Of a stretch of DNA of 53,384 nt, positions 26,832 through 36,042 are shown in pieces. Position numbers and translations under genes: made by a program. The DNA is from Bordetella parapertussis (GTDB lineage Bacteria; Pseudomonadota; Gammaproteobacteria; Burkholderiales; SG8-41), in the NCBI GenBank assembly GCA_945906815.1, contig CAMDRT010000033.1, positions 1 to 53,384 of the forward strand, written 5' to 3'. The notes below the pieces were generated by a model. It did no database searches, was not told the origin of the DNA, and was given only the letters and a program-made list of their open reading frames with translations. The stretch's first letter is position 1. Each line of letters starts with the position of its first letter.

Positions 26832-27950
26832 ATGCTCGACACCCCCACAGCGATACGCAGTAAGTTCGTATACGATCCCGACCTGTCGCACGAAGAACTG
26901 CGGGGGTTTTCACGCACCATCGCCGAAATCGAGTGGATACTGCTGATACTGGTACTTTTCTATCAGCTGATACTCTCGCCCGACAATATAGCCAACACGG
27001 CATTGTCGATGGCGATGTTTTTTTACGCCGCTTTCGTGTTGTTGTTTCGTTACGTCAACTTCTACCGGCGCGAGGCTCACTGGAAACTGGCGCTGGAGAC
27101 CGCGATGATGATCGCGTTCATTACCTGGGTGCTGTTTTACACCGGGCGCCTTAACAGCCCGTTGCAAAATCTGTATTTGCTGGTGGTCATCACCAGCTCG
27201 CTGATGCTGGGACGTCTGTCAACCGTGGTAGCCATGGTAGTTATTGCCGCGTGTTACGGCTGGCTCGGTTACTCACCACAGTCTGACTCGGCATTTCACG
27301 CGTTTGGCGCGGAATTCATGGCACGTTTCGTACCGCTGGTGCTGGTGGCTTACGTGACCGCCATGATGTCGTCCGATATGCGTAATGCGCTGACCCGAAT
27401 CAAAACCCTGTCCGATACCGACGAACTCACTGGCATTTACAACCGCCGCGCGTTTGCGTCGATCAGCCAACACACCGTCAAACTGTCGCAGCGTTATGGC
27501 CGTAATTTCAGCGTGATCATGCTGGATTCCGACAATCTGAAAATCATCAATGACGGCTACGGCCACGAAGCCGGCGACCAACTGCTCAAAGCCATAGTCG
27601 CGCATGTGCAGGCTGAGCTGCGCAAACCGGATCTGCTCGCGCGTTACGGCGGTGACGAGTTCGTGCTGCTGTTGCCGGACACCAATGCCGAAGGCGCGCG
27701 ACTGACCGCCGAACGCATTCGTGAGCGCATTGCAAGGACGCCCATGCAGCTGGGCGGCAAACCCATCAGCATCACCGTCAGCATGGGGGTCGCCGCTTAC
27801 CCGGATCACGGCAAAGACTACGAGCGTGTGTTTGAAGTCGCGGACAACGCGCTCTACAAGAGCAAATCCAACGGCAGGAACAGGGTAACCCTAGCGCAGG
27901 CGTCCGTGGCACACCTGCCTGCGCAGCACGCGCAAACGCCCCGCACCTGA
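26832..27950 (+). CDS. Membrane diguanylate cyclase (GGDEF)
   Basis: 372 residues. Five or six hydrophobic helices (residues about 34-180) are followed by a GGDEF domain. The active-site motif is RYGGDEF with GGDEF at 273-277, and the inhibitory I-site RKPD at 264-267 lies exactly five residues before it. The enzyme should therefore make c-di-GMP and be product-inhibited. DTDELTGIYNRRAF (about 195-208) is the normal domain start. There is no EAL domain. The membrane part resembles a generic sensor region and the signal is unknown. Confidence 0.95.
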   Translation: MLDTPTAIRSKFVYDPDLSHEELRGFSRTIAEIEWILLILVLFYQLILSPDNIANTALSMAMFFYAAFVLLFRYVNFYRREAHWKLALETAMMIAFITWVLFYTGRLNSPLQNLYLLVVITSSLMLGRLSTVVAMVVIAACYGWLGYSPQSDSAFHAFGAEFMARFVPLVLVAYVTAMMSSDMRNALTRIKTLSDTDELTGIYNRRAFASISQHTVKLSQRYGRNFSVIMLDSDNLKIINDGYGHEAGDQLLKAIVAHVQAELRKPDLLARYGGDEFVLLLPDTNAEGARLTAERIRERIARTPMQLGGKPISITVSMGVAAYPDHGKDYERVFEVADNALYKSKSNGRNRVTLAQASVAHLPAQHAQTPRT

Positions 27951-27967
27951 GTGCGCGCGCTTAACGC

Positions 27968-28771
27968 CTAAAGTACGCGCGTACGGCCTGGCCTGAAATA
28001 ATCGGTGTTGGCGTAAAACCCGGCATCTTTATTGGCGCCGTACCAGCCGGGCACGCCCAGCACAGGCAATGGCGCAAGGTCACGCGTGCTTAGAATGCCA
28101 TTGCGCAAGGCCGCGGCCGCCAAAACATCGGCCTGCACCAGCAACGCCGGCTCATCCAGCGTGACGCATGCCTGCGGTGTGTGCAGCAGCAGCGCATGAC
28201 CGCTCATGCCGACATAGGGCGACAAGGCTTTTTCATACAACGCGTGACCAAAAATCACAAACCGCGTGCTGCCCATCAAGGCCTCTCGTTCCTGCCAGAA
28301 CACCCGTTGCCACGCAAACGCGCGCAGGCCCGCCAGCACCGCTGCACTGCTGCTGATTACCAGCACGCCGCTCTCATCGAACAGGGTCAGCGCGTCGCGC
28401 CGCGCGCTGCGCACCGTGGACAGGCCGCCATGCTGCCCGCGCAGCTCGGCGGCGTGCGCAGCATTCAACGCCGCCTTGGTGTGGGGAAACGCCAGCCACA
28501 CCAGCGCATTGAACAGATCATGCCAGTTCGCAGCACGCAACGGCACTACGCCCTCATCCTGGATACGCAATTCGTAATCCGCAGCGCCGGACATCGGCAA
28601 CGCAGCGAAACGCAGCGCGTGGCCGCCACCGCAACGCACCCCGCGCGCGCTGGCAAGCCTGCTCAAGGCATGCGGCCCCGGCCACTGTGCCCCCGCGGTG
28701 GCCTCAGCGAGGGCGCGCAGCGGCGCAAACATCGGCGAACGCGCGGCGAATTGTGCATCCCAGATTTGCAT
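27968..28771 (-). CDS. DUF3025-domain protein
   Basis: 267 residues. The central block YELRIQDEGVVPLRAANWHDLFNALVWLAFPHTKAALNAAHAAEL (read in parts, residues about 65-110) is the conserved core of DUF3025, a family largely restricted to beta- and gammaproteobacteria. The conserved NWHD and FPHTK motifs look catalytic, but no reaction is known to me. No signal peptide or membrane segment is seen. It is divergent from the FAD oxidoreductase at 28841 and convergent with the diguanylate cyclase. Confidence 0.82.
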   Translation of the reverse strand: MQIWDAQFAARSPMFAPLRALAEATAGAQWPGPHALSRLASARGVRCGGGHALRFAALPMSGAADYELRIQDEGVVPLRAANWHDLFNALVWLAFPHTKAALNAAHAAELRGQHGGLSTVRSARRDALTLFDESGVLVISSSAAVLAGLRAFAWQRVFWQEREALMGSTRFVIFGHALYEKALSPYVGMSGHALLLHTPQACVTLDEPALLVQADVLAAAALRNGILSTRDLAPLPVLGVPGWYGANKDAGFYANTDYFRPGRTRVL

Positions 28772-28840
28772 GGACCGAGTGTACGCCGGACACCCGCTAA
28801 GCAGGTAGAATCGCGCACTTCGATTTCATTTTTTACGTCT

Positions 28841-29941
28841 ATGGAAACCCTGGATTGCGCGGTCATTGGCGCGGGCGTGGTAGGCCTCGCCATCGCACGT
28901 CAATTGGCAATACGCGGCCGCGAAGTCGTCATACTCGAAGCGGAAGAGGCCTTCGGTACCCATACCAGCGCGCGTAACTCCGAAGTCATACACGCGGGTA
29001 TTTATTATCCGAGCGGATCGCTCAAAGCGCAATTGTGCGTGCCGGGCCGCCAGGCGCTGTACCGCTATTGCGCCGAACACGGCGTGCATCACCAGCGTAT
29101 CGGAAAAGTGATAGTCGCTTGCGATGACAGCGAACTGGCGGGACTCAAAAAATACCAGGCGCAGGCGGTAGCCAACGGCGTCGACGACCTGCGCCTGCTC
29201 AATCCCGCTGAACTCGCGCAACTGGAACCCGCAGTGCGTGGCGTGGCGGGATTTTTGTCGCCGTCTACCGGCATTATCGACAGTCACGGACTGATGCTGT
29301 CCTACCTGGGCGAAGCCGAGGATCACGGCGCGATGCTGGCGTTATCCAGTCCGCTGCTCAACGGTCGCGTGGAAAGCGATGGCATTGTGCTGGAAGTCGG
29401 TGGCGTGGAACCGATGACGGTGAAATGCCGCTCAGTGGTTAACGCGGCAGGCCTGAATGCACCCGCTGTGGCACGCAGCATCACCGGCATACCCGCCGCC
29501 ACCATTCCACCCACCTACTACGCCATCGGCCATTACTACACGCTTACCACGTCTTCCCCTTTCAAGCGCCTGATCTATCCGGTGGCGCGGCCCGACTGGC
29601 TCGGCGTCCATGTCACCCTCGACCTTGGCGGCCGCGTCAAGTTCGGCCCTGATTTTGAGTGGATAGATCGCGTCGATTACCGTTTCGATGAACGCCGCGA
29701 AGCCTCGTTCTACAAAGCGATCCGGCATTATTTTCCGGGTCTGCAGGACGGCACCCTGCAACCCGGCTACACTGGCATACGTCCCCGCATTACCGGGCCC
29801 GGCGAAGCGGCGCAGGACTTCACCGTCCACGACCACAGCGTGCATGGCGTGCCGGGGCTGGTGGCACTCTACGGCATGGAGTCACCGGGACTCACTGCGT
29901 CGCTCGCGATCGCGGATTATGTCGCGCAGCGGCTGGATTAA
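28841..29941 (+). CDS. FAD-dependent oxidoreductase, L-2-hydroxyglutarate oxidase-like
   Basis: 366 residues from ATG 28841. The FAD-binding motif CAVIGAGVVGLAIARQLA is at the N-terminus, followed by the DAO-family segment THTSARNSEVIHAGIYYP, characteristic of L-2-hydroxyglutarate oxidase/dehydrogenase relatives (LhgO/YgaF). The C-terminus carries GIRPRITGPGEAAQDF and GLVALYGMESPGLTASLAIA. It oxidises a 2-hydroxy acid to a 2-oxo acid, passing electrons to oxygen or quinone. A longer frame open from 28181 runs antisense through the DUF3025 gene and is not used. The SDR gene begins 68 bases downstream. Confidence 0.9.
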   Translation: METLDCAVIGAGVVGLAIARQLAIRGREVVILEAEEAFGTHTSARNSEVIHAGIYYPSGSLKAQLCVPGRQALYRYCAEHGVHHQRIGKVIVACDDSELAGLKKYQAQAVANGVDDLRLLNPAELAQLEPAVRGVAGFLSPSTGIIDSHGLMLSYLGEAEDHGAMLALSSPLLNGRVESDGIVLEVGGVEPMTVKCRSVVNAAGLNAPAVARSITGIPAATIPPTYYAIGHYYTLTTSSPFKRLIYPVARPDWLGVHVTLDLGGRVKFGPDFEWIDRVDYRFDERREASFYKAIRHYFPGLQDGTLQPGYTGIRPRITGPGEAAQDFTVHDHSVHGVPGLVALYGMESPGLTASLAIADYVAQRLD

Positions 29942-30009
29942 GCCGCCGCATTGGCTTGCGGATTGCAGCGTGAAAAGGATGCGTTAGATCACTTAACCAG
30001 GGGAATGTC

Positions 30010-30864
30010 ATGGGAAAACTGGATGGCCGCGTAGCCATAGTCACCGGGGCGAGCCGGGGTATCGGCGAGGAGATCGCCAAACTGTTCGCGCGCGAAGGCG
30101 CCAGGGTGGTATGTGCGGCGCGCACGATGAACGAAGGGGATCATCGCATGCTGGCGGGATCGCTGGCCGGCACTGTCAAGAAAATCAGCGACGCCGGCGG
30201 TCAGGCGCTCGCGGTTGCGGTGGATGTATCCCAAGAGGCCGACTGCCAAAAACTGGTGGCCGCCGCACACGACGCATTTGGCACAGCGGATATCCTGGTC
30301 AACGATGCCGCGCTCACCTATTACCAACCCATAGTGGATTACAACGTCAAGCACTGGGTCAAGGCGTTCGCCGTCAACGTGCATGCCCCCTTCATGCTGT
30401 CGCAACTGGTGCTGCCCGGCATGATGCGGCTGCGGCGCGGCGCGATCATCAATATTTCATCGGGTTCCGCGATCGGGCCGGGCCGCACCCCCTTCAAGGA
30501 CGCGCGCCCGGCGAGCGGCGGCACCATGTATGGCGCGACCAAAGCGGCACTGGAGCGCTTCACACAGGGACTGGCGCAGGAAGTCGCCGAGTACAACATC
30601 GCGGTAACCGCCGTGTCCCCTTCGCAAGTGGTGCCGACACCGGGCACGGTGTATCACAAGCTGGTGAAGGCTATCGACGATCCGCACGGCGAGCCGCCCC
30701 TGCTGATGGCGCAAGCGGCACTGCTGCTGGCCAGCGAGCCGCCCGAAAAAATCAACGGCCGTGTCACCTACAGCCAGCAGTTACTCAGCGAATATGCGCA
30801 ACTGCAACAGCCTGCCACAGGACGCGGCGTCACCATCAAGGGCAGCGGCTACTCACAGATCTAA
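30010..30864 (+). CDS. SDR-family oxidoreductase
   Basis: 284 residues. The Rossmann motif VTGASRGIGEEIAKLF is at residues 12-27. NDAAL is found in place of the usual NNAG-type motif, and the catalytic pair is YGATK (Tyr and Lys), with the preceding Ser in INISSGSA. The ~25-residue extension after the cofactor motif (TMNEGDHRMLAGSLAGTVKK) is unusual but is seen in SDR members acting on lipid or steroid-like substrates. Substrate unknown. A purine-rich site (GGGGAA) precedes ATG 30010. Confidence 0.9.
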   Translation: MGKLDGRVAIVTGASRGIGEEIAKLFAREGARVVCAARTMNEGDHRMLAGSLAGTVKKISDAGGQALAVAVDVSQEADCQKLVAAAHDAFGTADILVNDAALTYYQPIVDYNVKHWVKAFAVNVHAPFMLSQLVLPGMMRLRRGAIINISSGSAIGPGRTPFKDARPASGGTMYGATKAALERFTQGLAQEVAEYNIAVTAVSPSQVVPTPGTVYHKLVKAIDDPHGEPPLLMAQAALLLASEPPEKINGRVTYSQQLLSEYAQLQQPATGRGVTIKGSGYSQI

Positions 30865-30888
30865 ACACAAGCAGCCACAGCCCGCTGC

Positions 30889-30930
30889 ACCCCAAAGGGG
30901 TCACACCCCAAAGGGGTCAGAGCCGATTTA
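30889..30930. repeat. Tandem ACCCC-AAA-GGGGT hairpins with RAYT-associated-like tail
   Basis: ACCCCAAAGGGGT occurs twice, at 30889-30901 and 30905-30917, a 16-base period. Each copy is a 5-bp perfect stem with an AAA loop. The sequence continues GTCAGAGCCGATTTATTAC. From memory, GGGGTCAGAGCCGATTTA-type motifs recur near REP-associated transposase genes in proteobacteria; no such gene is here. It lies between convergent genes and could also act as a bidirectional terminator. Confidence 0.6.
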
Positions 30931-30954
30931 TTACAAAACTCGTCGCAAAAACAA

Positions 30955-31797
30955 TTACTTACGATCATCTTTCTCATAGCGTTCAAGGAACCCCTGCAGC
31001 GTCCTGATCCACGCCTCACGCGCAAACACCAGGCCTTCATTGTGACCGCCGTCCAGTTCCAGGAAAGCCTTGGGTACACCCGCCGCTGCATATAAACGCC
31101 TGCCATGCGCGTACGGAACGATTTCGTCACCCGGGCTATGCGCGATCAATAGCGGCACGCGACTGCGCTCAAGATGAGCGAGATTGTCGTAATGAATGCG
31201 GCTTAACCAACGCACCGGCAGCCAGGGGTAGAGGTCCGCACCGAGATCCGCTATCGAGGTAAATGTCGATGACAGTATCAGCGCACGTGGCGCGGGCTGC
31301 ACCTGTTGCGCCGCAAGCCAGGCCGCTACGCCGCCGCCCAGCGATTCGCCGAAGAGCACAATATCGGATGCCTGGATGCCACGCGTGACGGTCAGCCATG
31401 TCCAGCTTGCCCTGGCATCGCGATAAGTACCCTCCTCCGTGGGCTCACCGCTGCTTTCGCCATAGCCACGATAATCCACCAGCAACGTGTTGTAGCCCAG
31501 GTCGTAAAACATTTTGGCGTAGCCGATGCGATGCGAAATATTGCCGGCGTTGCCATGAAACAGCAGCACGGTGCCGCGCGCAGGCAGCGCTCCCGGTATC
31601 CACCAGGCGGCCAGTTGTTCGCCATCTTCCGTCGGCAGCCGCACTTTTTCGAACGCCAGGCCGGCAGCTTGCGGCGTGATATCAGCCCCACCTTTCATGG
31701 GAAAGAAAACCATGCGCGGCTGAAACACGAACACCAGCGCCAGCAAGCCGACGTAGCCTGCCACAAACGCAAGTATCACTTTGAGCAGGTAGCTCAT
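30955..31797 (-). CDS. Membrane-anchored alpha/beta hydrolase (Bem46-like)
   Basis: 280 residues. The N-terminal helix (LLKVILAFVAGYVGLLALVFVF) anchors the protein. The fold shows the oxyanion region LLFHGNAGNISHRIG, the nucleophile elbow GESLGGG (Ser), an Asp in HSPGDEIVPY, and the catalytic His in DGGHNEG. The layout matches the Bem46/YfhR family of proteobacterial hydrolases, whose substrates are mostly unknown. It overlaps the upstream kinase gene by four bases, so translation is coupled. Confidence 0.9.
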   Translation of the reverse strand: MSYLLKVILAFVAGYVGLLALVFVFQPRMVFFPMKGGADITPQAAGLAFEKVRLPTEDGEQLAAWWIPGALPARGTVLLFHGNAGNISHRIGYAKMFYDLGYNTLLVDYRGYGESSGEPTEEGTYRDARASWTWLTVTRGIQASDIVLFGESLGGGVAAWLAAQQVQPAPRALILSSTFTSIADLGADLYPWLPVRWLSRIHYDNLAHLERSRVPLLIAHSPGDEIVPYAHGRRLYAAAGVPKAFLELDGGHNEGLVFAREAWIRTLQGFLERYEKDDRK

Positions 31798-32828
31798 GCC
31801 AAAATCTCCAGCGGTGGTTCATCCAGCGCGGCGGCCTGTTCGCGCAGTGCGAGTATGTGATCCTGCCAGTATCGCTGGGTGTTAAAAAACGGAAAACTCT
31901 GCGGAAACGCCGGATCGTCCCAGCGCCGCGCCAGCCAGCCCGCGTAATGCAGCATGCGCAGGGTGCGCAGCGGCTCGATCAGCGCCAGTTCCACTGGATT
32001 AAAATCGTGAAACTCGCGGTAGCCAGCGATAATCGAAGACAGTTGCTGTTGCTGTGCGTCACGCTCGCCCGCGAGCCACATCCAGATATCCTGCACCGCC
32101 GGTCCCATGCGCGCGTCGTCAAGATCGACGAAGTGCGGCCCACCCTGGAGGCCAGGGGTCCACAGGATATTGCCAGCGTGGCAATCGCCGTGCAGCCGCA
32201 GCGTGTTAAAGCCGCCCCCGTTGCCACATTGCTGCCAGCGGTTTTTTACGCGCCGGATGACATCCAGCGCCGTGCTTTCATACGCCACACGCAGATCGGG
32301 CGGGACGAAATCGTTGTCCAGGACATAACGCACCGGTGCCACACCAAACTCTTCCACGCCTATCCCTGGACGCTCATAAAAATCATCCAATGCACCGATG
32401 GCGTGTATGCGCGCGATGAAGCGGCCGAGCCAGCGCAAGGTGTCTGCGTCCTCGAATTCGGGCGTGCGTCCGCCCTGGCGTGGATACAACGCCAGCATGA
32501 ACCCGGCGTGCTCATGCAGCGTGCTGCCGTTGCATACCAGCGGCGCCACCACCGGCAATTCCGCTTGCGCCAGTTCCAGCGCAAACGCATGTTCTTCCAG
32601 AATCGCCGCGCGGCTCCAGCGCTGTGGACGGTAGAACTTGGCGACCAAGCTCGCGCCGCTTTCCAACCACACCTGGTAGACGCGGTTCTCATAACTGTTG
32701 AGCGCCGTGAGACGGCCATCGCAGCGCAGACCGGTAGTTTCGACCGCATCGAGCAGACATTCCGGCGTCAGTGCCGCATAAGGTGCTGCTGGTGCTGCAA
32801 GCGCTGTGTTATTTTTCTTGGGCATCAC
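31794..32828 (-). CDS. srkA: Stress-response Ser/Thr kinase, SrkA/YihE-like
   Basis: 344 residues with an aminoglycoside-phosphotransferase/kinase fold. The N-terminal NSYENRVYQVWLESGASLVAKFYRPQRWS contains the ATP-binding Lys. The catalytic loop is LHGDCHAGNILWTPG (Asp, Asn) and the metal site is VDLDDARMGPAVQDIWMW. The E. coli homolog is a stress kinase linked to protection from cell death. The stop overlaps the hydrolase start (ATGA type), and the CorA gene is divergent 59 bases upstream. The name is based on family resemblance; the true role is inferred. Confidence 0.85.
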   Translation of the reverse strand: MMPKKNNTALAAPAAPYAALTPECLLDAVETTGLRCDGRLTALNSYENRVYQVWLESGASLVAKFYRPQRWSRAAILEEHAFALELAQAELPVVAPLVCNGSTLHEHAGFMLALYPRQGGRTPEFEDADTLRWLGRFIARIHAIGALDDFYERPGIGVEEFGVAPVRYVLDNDFVPPDLRVAYESTALDVIRRVKNRWQQCGNGGGFNTLRLHGDCHAGNILWTPGLQGGPHFVDLDDARMGPAVQDIWMWLAGERDAQQQQLSSIIAGYREFHDFNPVELALIEPLRTLRMLHYAGWLARRWDDPAFPQSFPFFNTQRYWQDHILALREQAAALDEPPLEILA

Positions 32829-32887
32829 CAGAGAGTGGGGCTAAAATCGGCCATTGAAAAAGACCTGGGACGATTGCGAGTAAAGCG

Positions 32888-33832
32888 ATGCTAACAGCGT
32901 ACACCCGCAGCGGCCAGACGCTCACCCGCAAACCCGTCAACCTGCGCGCCGAATTGCCGCAGGACGCCGCGTGGATCGATCTCAACGATCCCACCGATCA
33001 AGAGCGTAACTGGGTCACGGAGCAATACGGCCAGGCCTTGCAGTTCATCGAGGAACTGAGCGAAATCCAAGCCAGTGCGCGTTATTACCGTGACACCAGC
33101 GGCCTGCACATCAATCTGTATTTTCTAGCGTTTGAAAACGAGCTGGCACGCAACGTCAATGTGGCGTTCACCATCAGTCATCAGCGGCTGTTCACGCTGC
33201 GCAGCGACGAGTTGCCGGAAATTCGCACGTTTTTCGCCCACGCCTCGAAAGAGGCCGATGCCTACCCCACGCCCGCCAGCCTGCTGCTGGGACTGGTGGC
33301 CACGCGCGTCGGCATGATGGCCGACATTTACGAAAAACTGCAAAAGGACCTGGATGCGGTGAGCGGCAGCATTTTCAGAACCAATGCTCTCGGCATGAGT
33401 AAAGCACTAGAGGCGCTGGCGCGCGTCGAAGACGTCAATGGCAAAGCCCGCCTGGGTTTGATGGAGAATAAGCGCGCCTATTCCAACCTGTCACACAATA
33501 CCGATATCACCGTCAACATGGACACCATGAACGAAGTGCTGCGCGACGTGGAATCTCTGATCAATTTCTCCGACTTTCTCGCCGACCGCACCCAGTTTCT
33601 GCTGGCTGCCGCAATGGGCATGATCAACATCGAGCACAACAAGCGGCTCAGCGTATTCACCGTGCTGTCGGTGGTGTTGATGCCCCCGACCCTGATCGCC
33701 AGCATCTACGGCATGAATTTTAGGCACATGCCGGAACTGTCATGGAGCTTCGGCTATCCGCTGGCCCTCGTGCTGATGATCGCGGTCGCGCTGGGACCGA
33801 TCCTGTTTTTGCGGCGCAAGGGCTGGCTGTAG
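32888..33832 (+). CDS. CorA-family magnesium/divalent cation transporter
   Basis: 314 residues. The large N-terminal cytoplasmic domain is followed by two C-terminal transmembrane helices. The selectivity motif YGMNF (GMN at 275-277) is followed by the loop RHMPE and a final helix LALVLMIAVALGPILFL. This is the standard CorA pentamer architecture for Mg2+ (sometimes Co2+/Ni2+) uptake. No regulatory element such as a Mg2+ sensor leader was recognised in the short 59-base divergent gap. It converges with the hypothetical gene at 33843. Confidence 0.94.
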   Translation: MLTAYTRSGQTLTRKPVNLRAELPQDAAWIDLNDPTDQERNWVTEQYGQALQFIEELSEIQASARYYRDTSGLHINLYFLAFENELARNVNVAFTISHQRLFTLRSDELPEIRTFFAHASKEADAYPTPASLLLGLVATRVGMMADIYEKLQKDLDAVSGSIFRTNALGMSKALEALARVEDVNGKARLGLMENKRAYSNLSHNTDITVNMDTMNEVLRDVESLINFSDFLADRTQFLLAAAMGMINIEHNKRLSVFTVLSVVLMPPTLIASIYGMNFRHMPELSWSFGYPLALVLMIAVALGPILFLRRKGWL

Positions 33833-33842
33833 CTGAGTAGAT

Positions 33843-34973
33843 TTAATGCACGCGCGTTTCAGCCTCAATTTTCTCCGCATCCCGTGCTGTCAAAAAGCGT
33901 CCGCCGCGCGCATTCAGGTCTGCGCCCACCGACGCCAGGGCGCGCTTGTCAGAAAGCTGGCACTCTTCTAGTAATTCATTGATTTTATTAACTATTTCAA
34001 TAACATCATCCGACGGATACAGCGGCCAGCGAAACCCTTCGAGCAATAACTCATCAAACGCTGAACTTAAGCTCACGCGCAACTCCGCGCCACCCTGGGC
34101 AGTACGGTGAGCTGACAACACCACGCTCGGGTCACCTGTGGCCATGCGAAATTGGCGCACGGCGTTGCTCAAAAATAAGCTGAACGCCAGTTCAATCTGT
34201 GCGGCACGCCCTGCATCGGAAGCAAGATAAAGCGCAACCGGCGCCCGCGCCAGCGGCAACACCTCCAGCCCGCTTTGCGCCAGTTGTCGCGCCAGCAACT
34301 GGGTAAACGCCATTCCCCATGCACCGACAAGCGCATCGCTCTCAGTGCTGGAAGACAGGTGCGCGGGCGCCACACTGGCGCCGACAAGAAACCGCAGATA
34401 CACCTGCTCGCGTCCCGGCGCAACCGCGATCGCGCTGCCCGCCAACTCGAGTGGCGCAGCGCCAGTGCGCAGCTGCGCTGCCCATTGCCGCAACAAGCGC
34501 GGACGCAGCGCAGCTAGCGTTTCCGGCGCGCACAGCGCATTGCCGAGACCAAAGTTTCGCCCTGCACCGAGAACGCCGTGCTGTTCCAGCAGTGCGCTTA
34601 CCGACCCGATGTCGGGCAGTGCATCGGGTATTTCCAGGGTTGTTTTGGCACCTGCTACCAGCACCAGCGGTAACGCGAACAGTCGTGCCATCACGGTTTC
34701 GCCGCGTTCCGGTTTGTTGACCAGCTGAGCGAGCGTTTGCCGCAGGTGGCGGTAACACGCCGCCGACGGCGCATCACGCAGCAAGCTTTCCACGCCGTCA
34801 TCGCTACTCTCGAGCAGAGCATCCAATTGCAGACGCAGCGTAGCCCGTGCGGCCACATCGCCGGCGAGGCTGGACAGCGCCAGCACGTGCAGCGGTGATG
34901 CGTCTGAAGCAGCGCGCCAGGCGCGCGGGTCGGGAAGGTTCATTGCTGCCGCCAGATGTCCAATTTCACTCAT
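33843..34973 (-). CDS. Conserved hypothetical protein coupled to a Bug gene
   Basis: 376 residues from ATG 34973; the frame is open further upstream, but that part reads as antisense noise. I do not recognise the family. It is mostly helical and leucine/alanine rich, with no signal peptide or transmembrane segment. LLLEGFRWPLYPSDDVIEIVNKINELLEECQLSDKR (in parts) near the C-terminus is a distinctive block. The ATG overlaps the Bug stop by four bases (ATGA), so translation is coupled, and it follows the gamma-glutamyltransferase-like and Bug genes. The context suggests a role in the same uptake or degradation pathway, but the sequence itself does not show it. Confidence 0.65.
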   Translation of the reverse strand: MSEIGHLAAAMNLPDPRAWRAASDASPLHVLALSSLAGDVAARATLRLQLDALLESSDDGVESLLRDAPSAACYRHLRQTLAQLVNKPERGETVMARLFALPLVLVAGAKTTLEIPDALPDIGSVSALLEQHGVLGAGRNFGLGNALCAPETLAALRPRLLRQWAAQLRTGAAPLELAGSAIAVAPGREQVYLRFLVGASVAPAHLSSSTESDALVGAWGMAFTQLLARQLAQSGLEVLPLARAPVALYLASDAGRAAQIELAFSLFLSNAVRQFRMATGDPSVVLSAHRTAQGGAELRVSLSSAFDELLLEGFRWPLYPSDDVIEIVNKINELLEECQLSDKRALASVGADLNARGGRFLTARDAEKIEAETRVH

Positions 34974-35959
34974 TCTGGCTTGGCCCCCGAAGCCTTCACC
35001 GCGCTGCCCCACTTCACCAGTTCGGTCTTGAGGAACGCAACGAATTGCGCCGGCGTATCGCCGACAAACTCGGCGCCCTCCGCGCTCATACGGCCGCGGA
35101 TATCCGGCGCCTGAATCGCACGCGTGGTGGCTGCGTGCAACTTCATCGTGATGTCGTTCGGCGTGCCGGCGGGCGCCGACAGGCCGAACCACGAACCGGT
35201 GTCGAAGCCCTTCAGCCCTTGTTCATCCAGTGTCGGCGTATCACCCGCCGCCGCCACGCGCTTTAAGCTGGTGACGCCCAGCGCGCGCACGCGCGTGCTT
35301 TTCACGTGCGGAATCGTGGACACCATCGCGCCGAAATATATTTCGATGTGGCCCGCCACGACGTCAGTCAATGCCGGCGTAGCACCTTTGTAAGGCACGT
35401 GTATCATTTTTATGCCAGACATGGTTTTGAAAATTTCCGCCGCCAGATGATGCGGACTGCCGATGCCGGTGGAGCCGTGCCGCAACTCGCCGGGCCGTGC
35501 TTTCGCCAGTGCGATCAACTCTTTTGCATTTTTTACCGGCACCGAAGGGTGCACCACCAGGATGCCGGGCACCTTGGCGAAATTGGTGATGTGGATAAAG
35601 TCGCGCAGCAAATCGAAATTCATTTTCCCCATCAGCGTCGGATTAATGGCATTCGCCACAGTCGGCATGAACAGCGTGTAGCCGTCCGGCGCAGCCTTCG
35701 CCACCAACTCAGCAGCAATGTTGGTGCCGGCGCCGGGACGGTTCTCAACAATCACCTGCTGGCCCCAGGCCTCGTAGAGTTTTTGCCCCACCGCGCGCGC
35801 CAGCATATCGGCGACACCCGCCGGCGTGTAGCCCACCAGGTAACGGATCGGTTTTACGGGGTAGTTTGCTGCGCCCTGCGCCCGCGCCTCGCCCGCTGTG
35901 GCCGCTGCGCACAGCCACACTAGTGCCAGCGCGCAGTGCCCTTTCATATCGGAATTCAT
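34970..35959 (-). CDS. Bug/TctC-family periplasmic solute-binding protein
   Basis: 329 residues from ATG 35959 (MNSDMKG), preceded by AAAGGAAAG. The signal peptide (ALALVWLCAAATAGEARAQ) is followed by the mature start NYPVKPIRYLVGYTPAGVADMLARAV (in parts). NRPGAGTNIAAELVA and RHGSTGIGSPHHLAAEIFK are typical Bug loops. It binds an unknown ligand. It is the middle gene of a GGT-like/Bug/hypothetical operon (minus strand), 84 bases downstream of the GGT-like gene. The shared gene order with the plus-strand Bug/GGT-like pair suggests similar substrates, such as gamma-glutamyl or amide compounds (inference). Confidence 0.93.
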   Translation of the reverse strand: MNSDMKGHCALALVWLCAAATAGEARAQGAANYPVKPIRYLVGYTPAGVADMLARAVGQKLYEAWGQQVIVENRPGAGTNIAAELVAKAAPDGYTLFMPTVANAINPTLMGKMNFDLLRDFIHITNFAKVPGILVVHPSVPVKNAKELIALAKARPGELRHGSTGIGSPHHLAAEIFKTMSGIKMIHVPYKGATPALTDVVAGHIEIYFGAMVSTIPHVKSTRVRALGVTSLKRVAAAGDTPTLDEQGLKGFDTGSWFGLSAPAGTPNDITMKLHAATTRAIQAPDIRGRMSAEGAEFVGDTPAQFVAFLKTELVKWGSAVKASGAKPE

Positions 35960-36042
35960 GCAATACTTTCCTTTTAATAACAATTAGTTACATAGAATCC
36001 TGTGTGCACACACAGCCGGCTCACAGCATGCTGGGCCGGTAT

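Noticed and set aside
28181..28840. N-terminal extension of the FAD oxidoreductase
   Set aside because: This part is antisense to DUF3025; the FAD motif starts right after ATG 28841.
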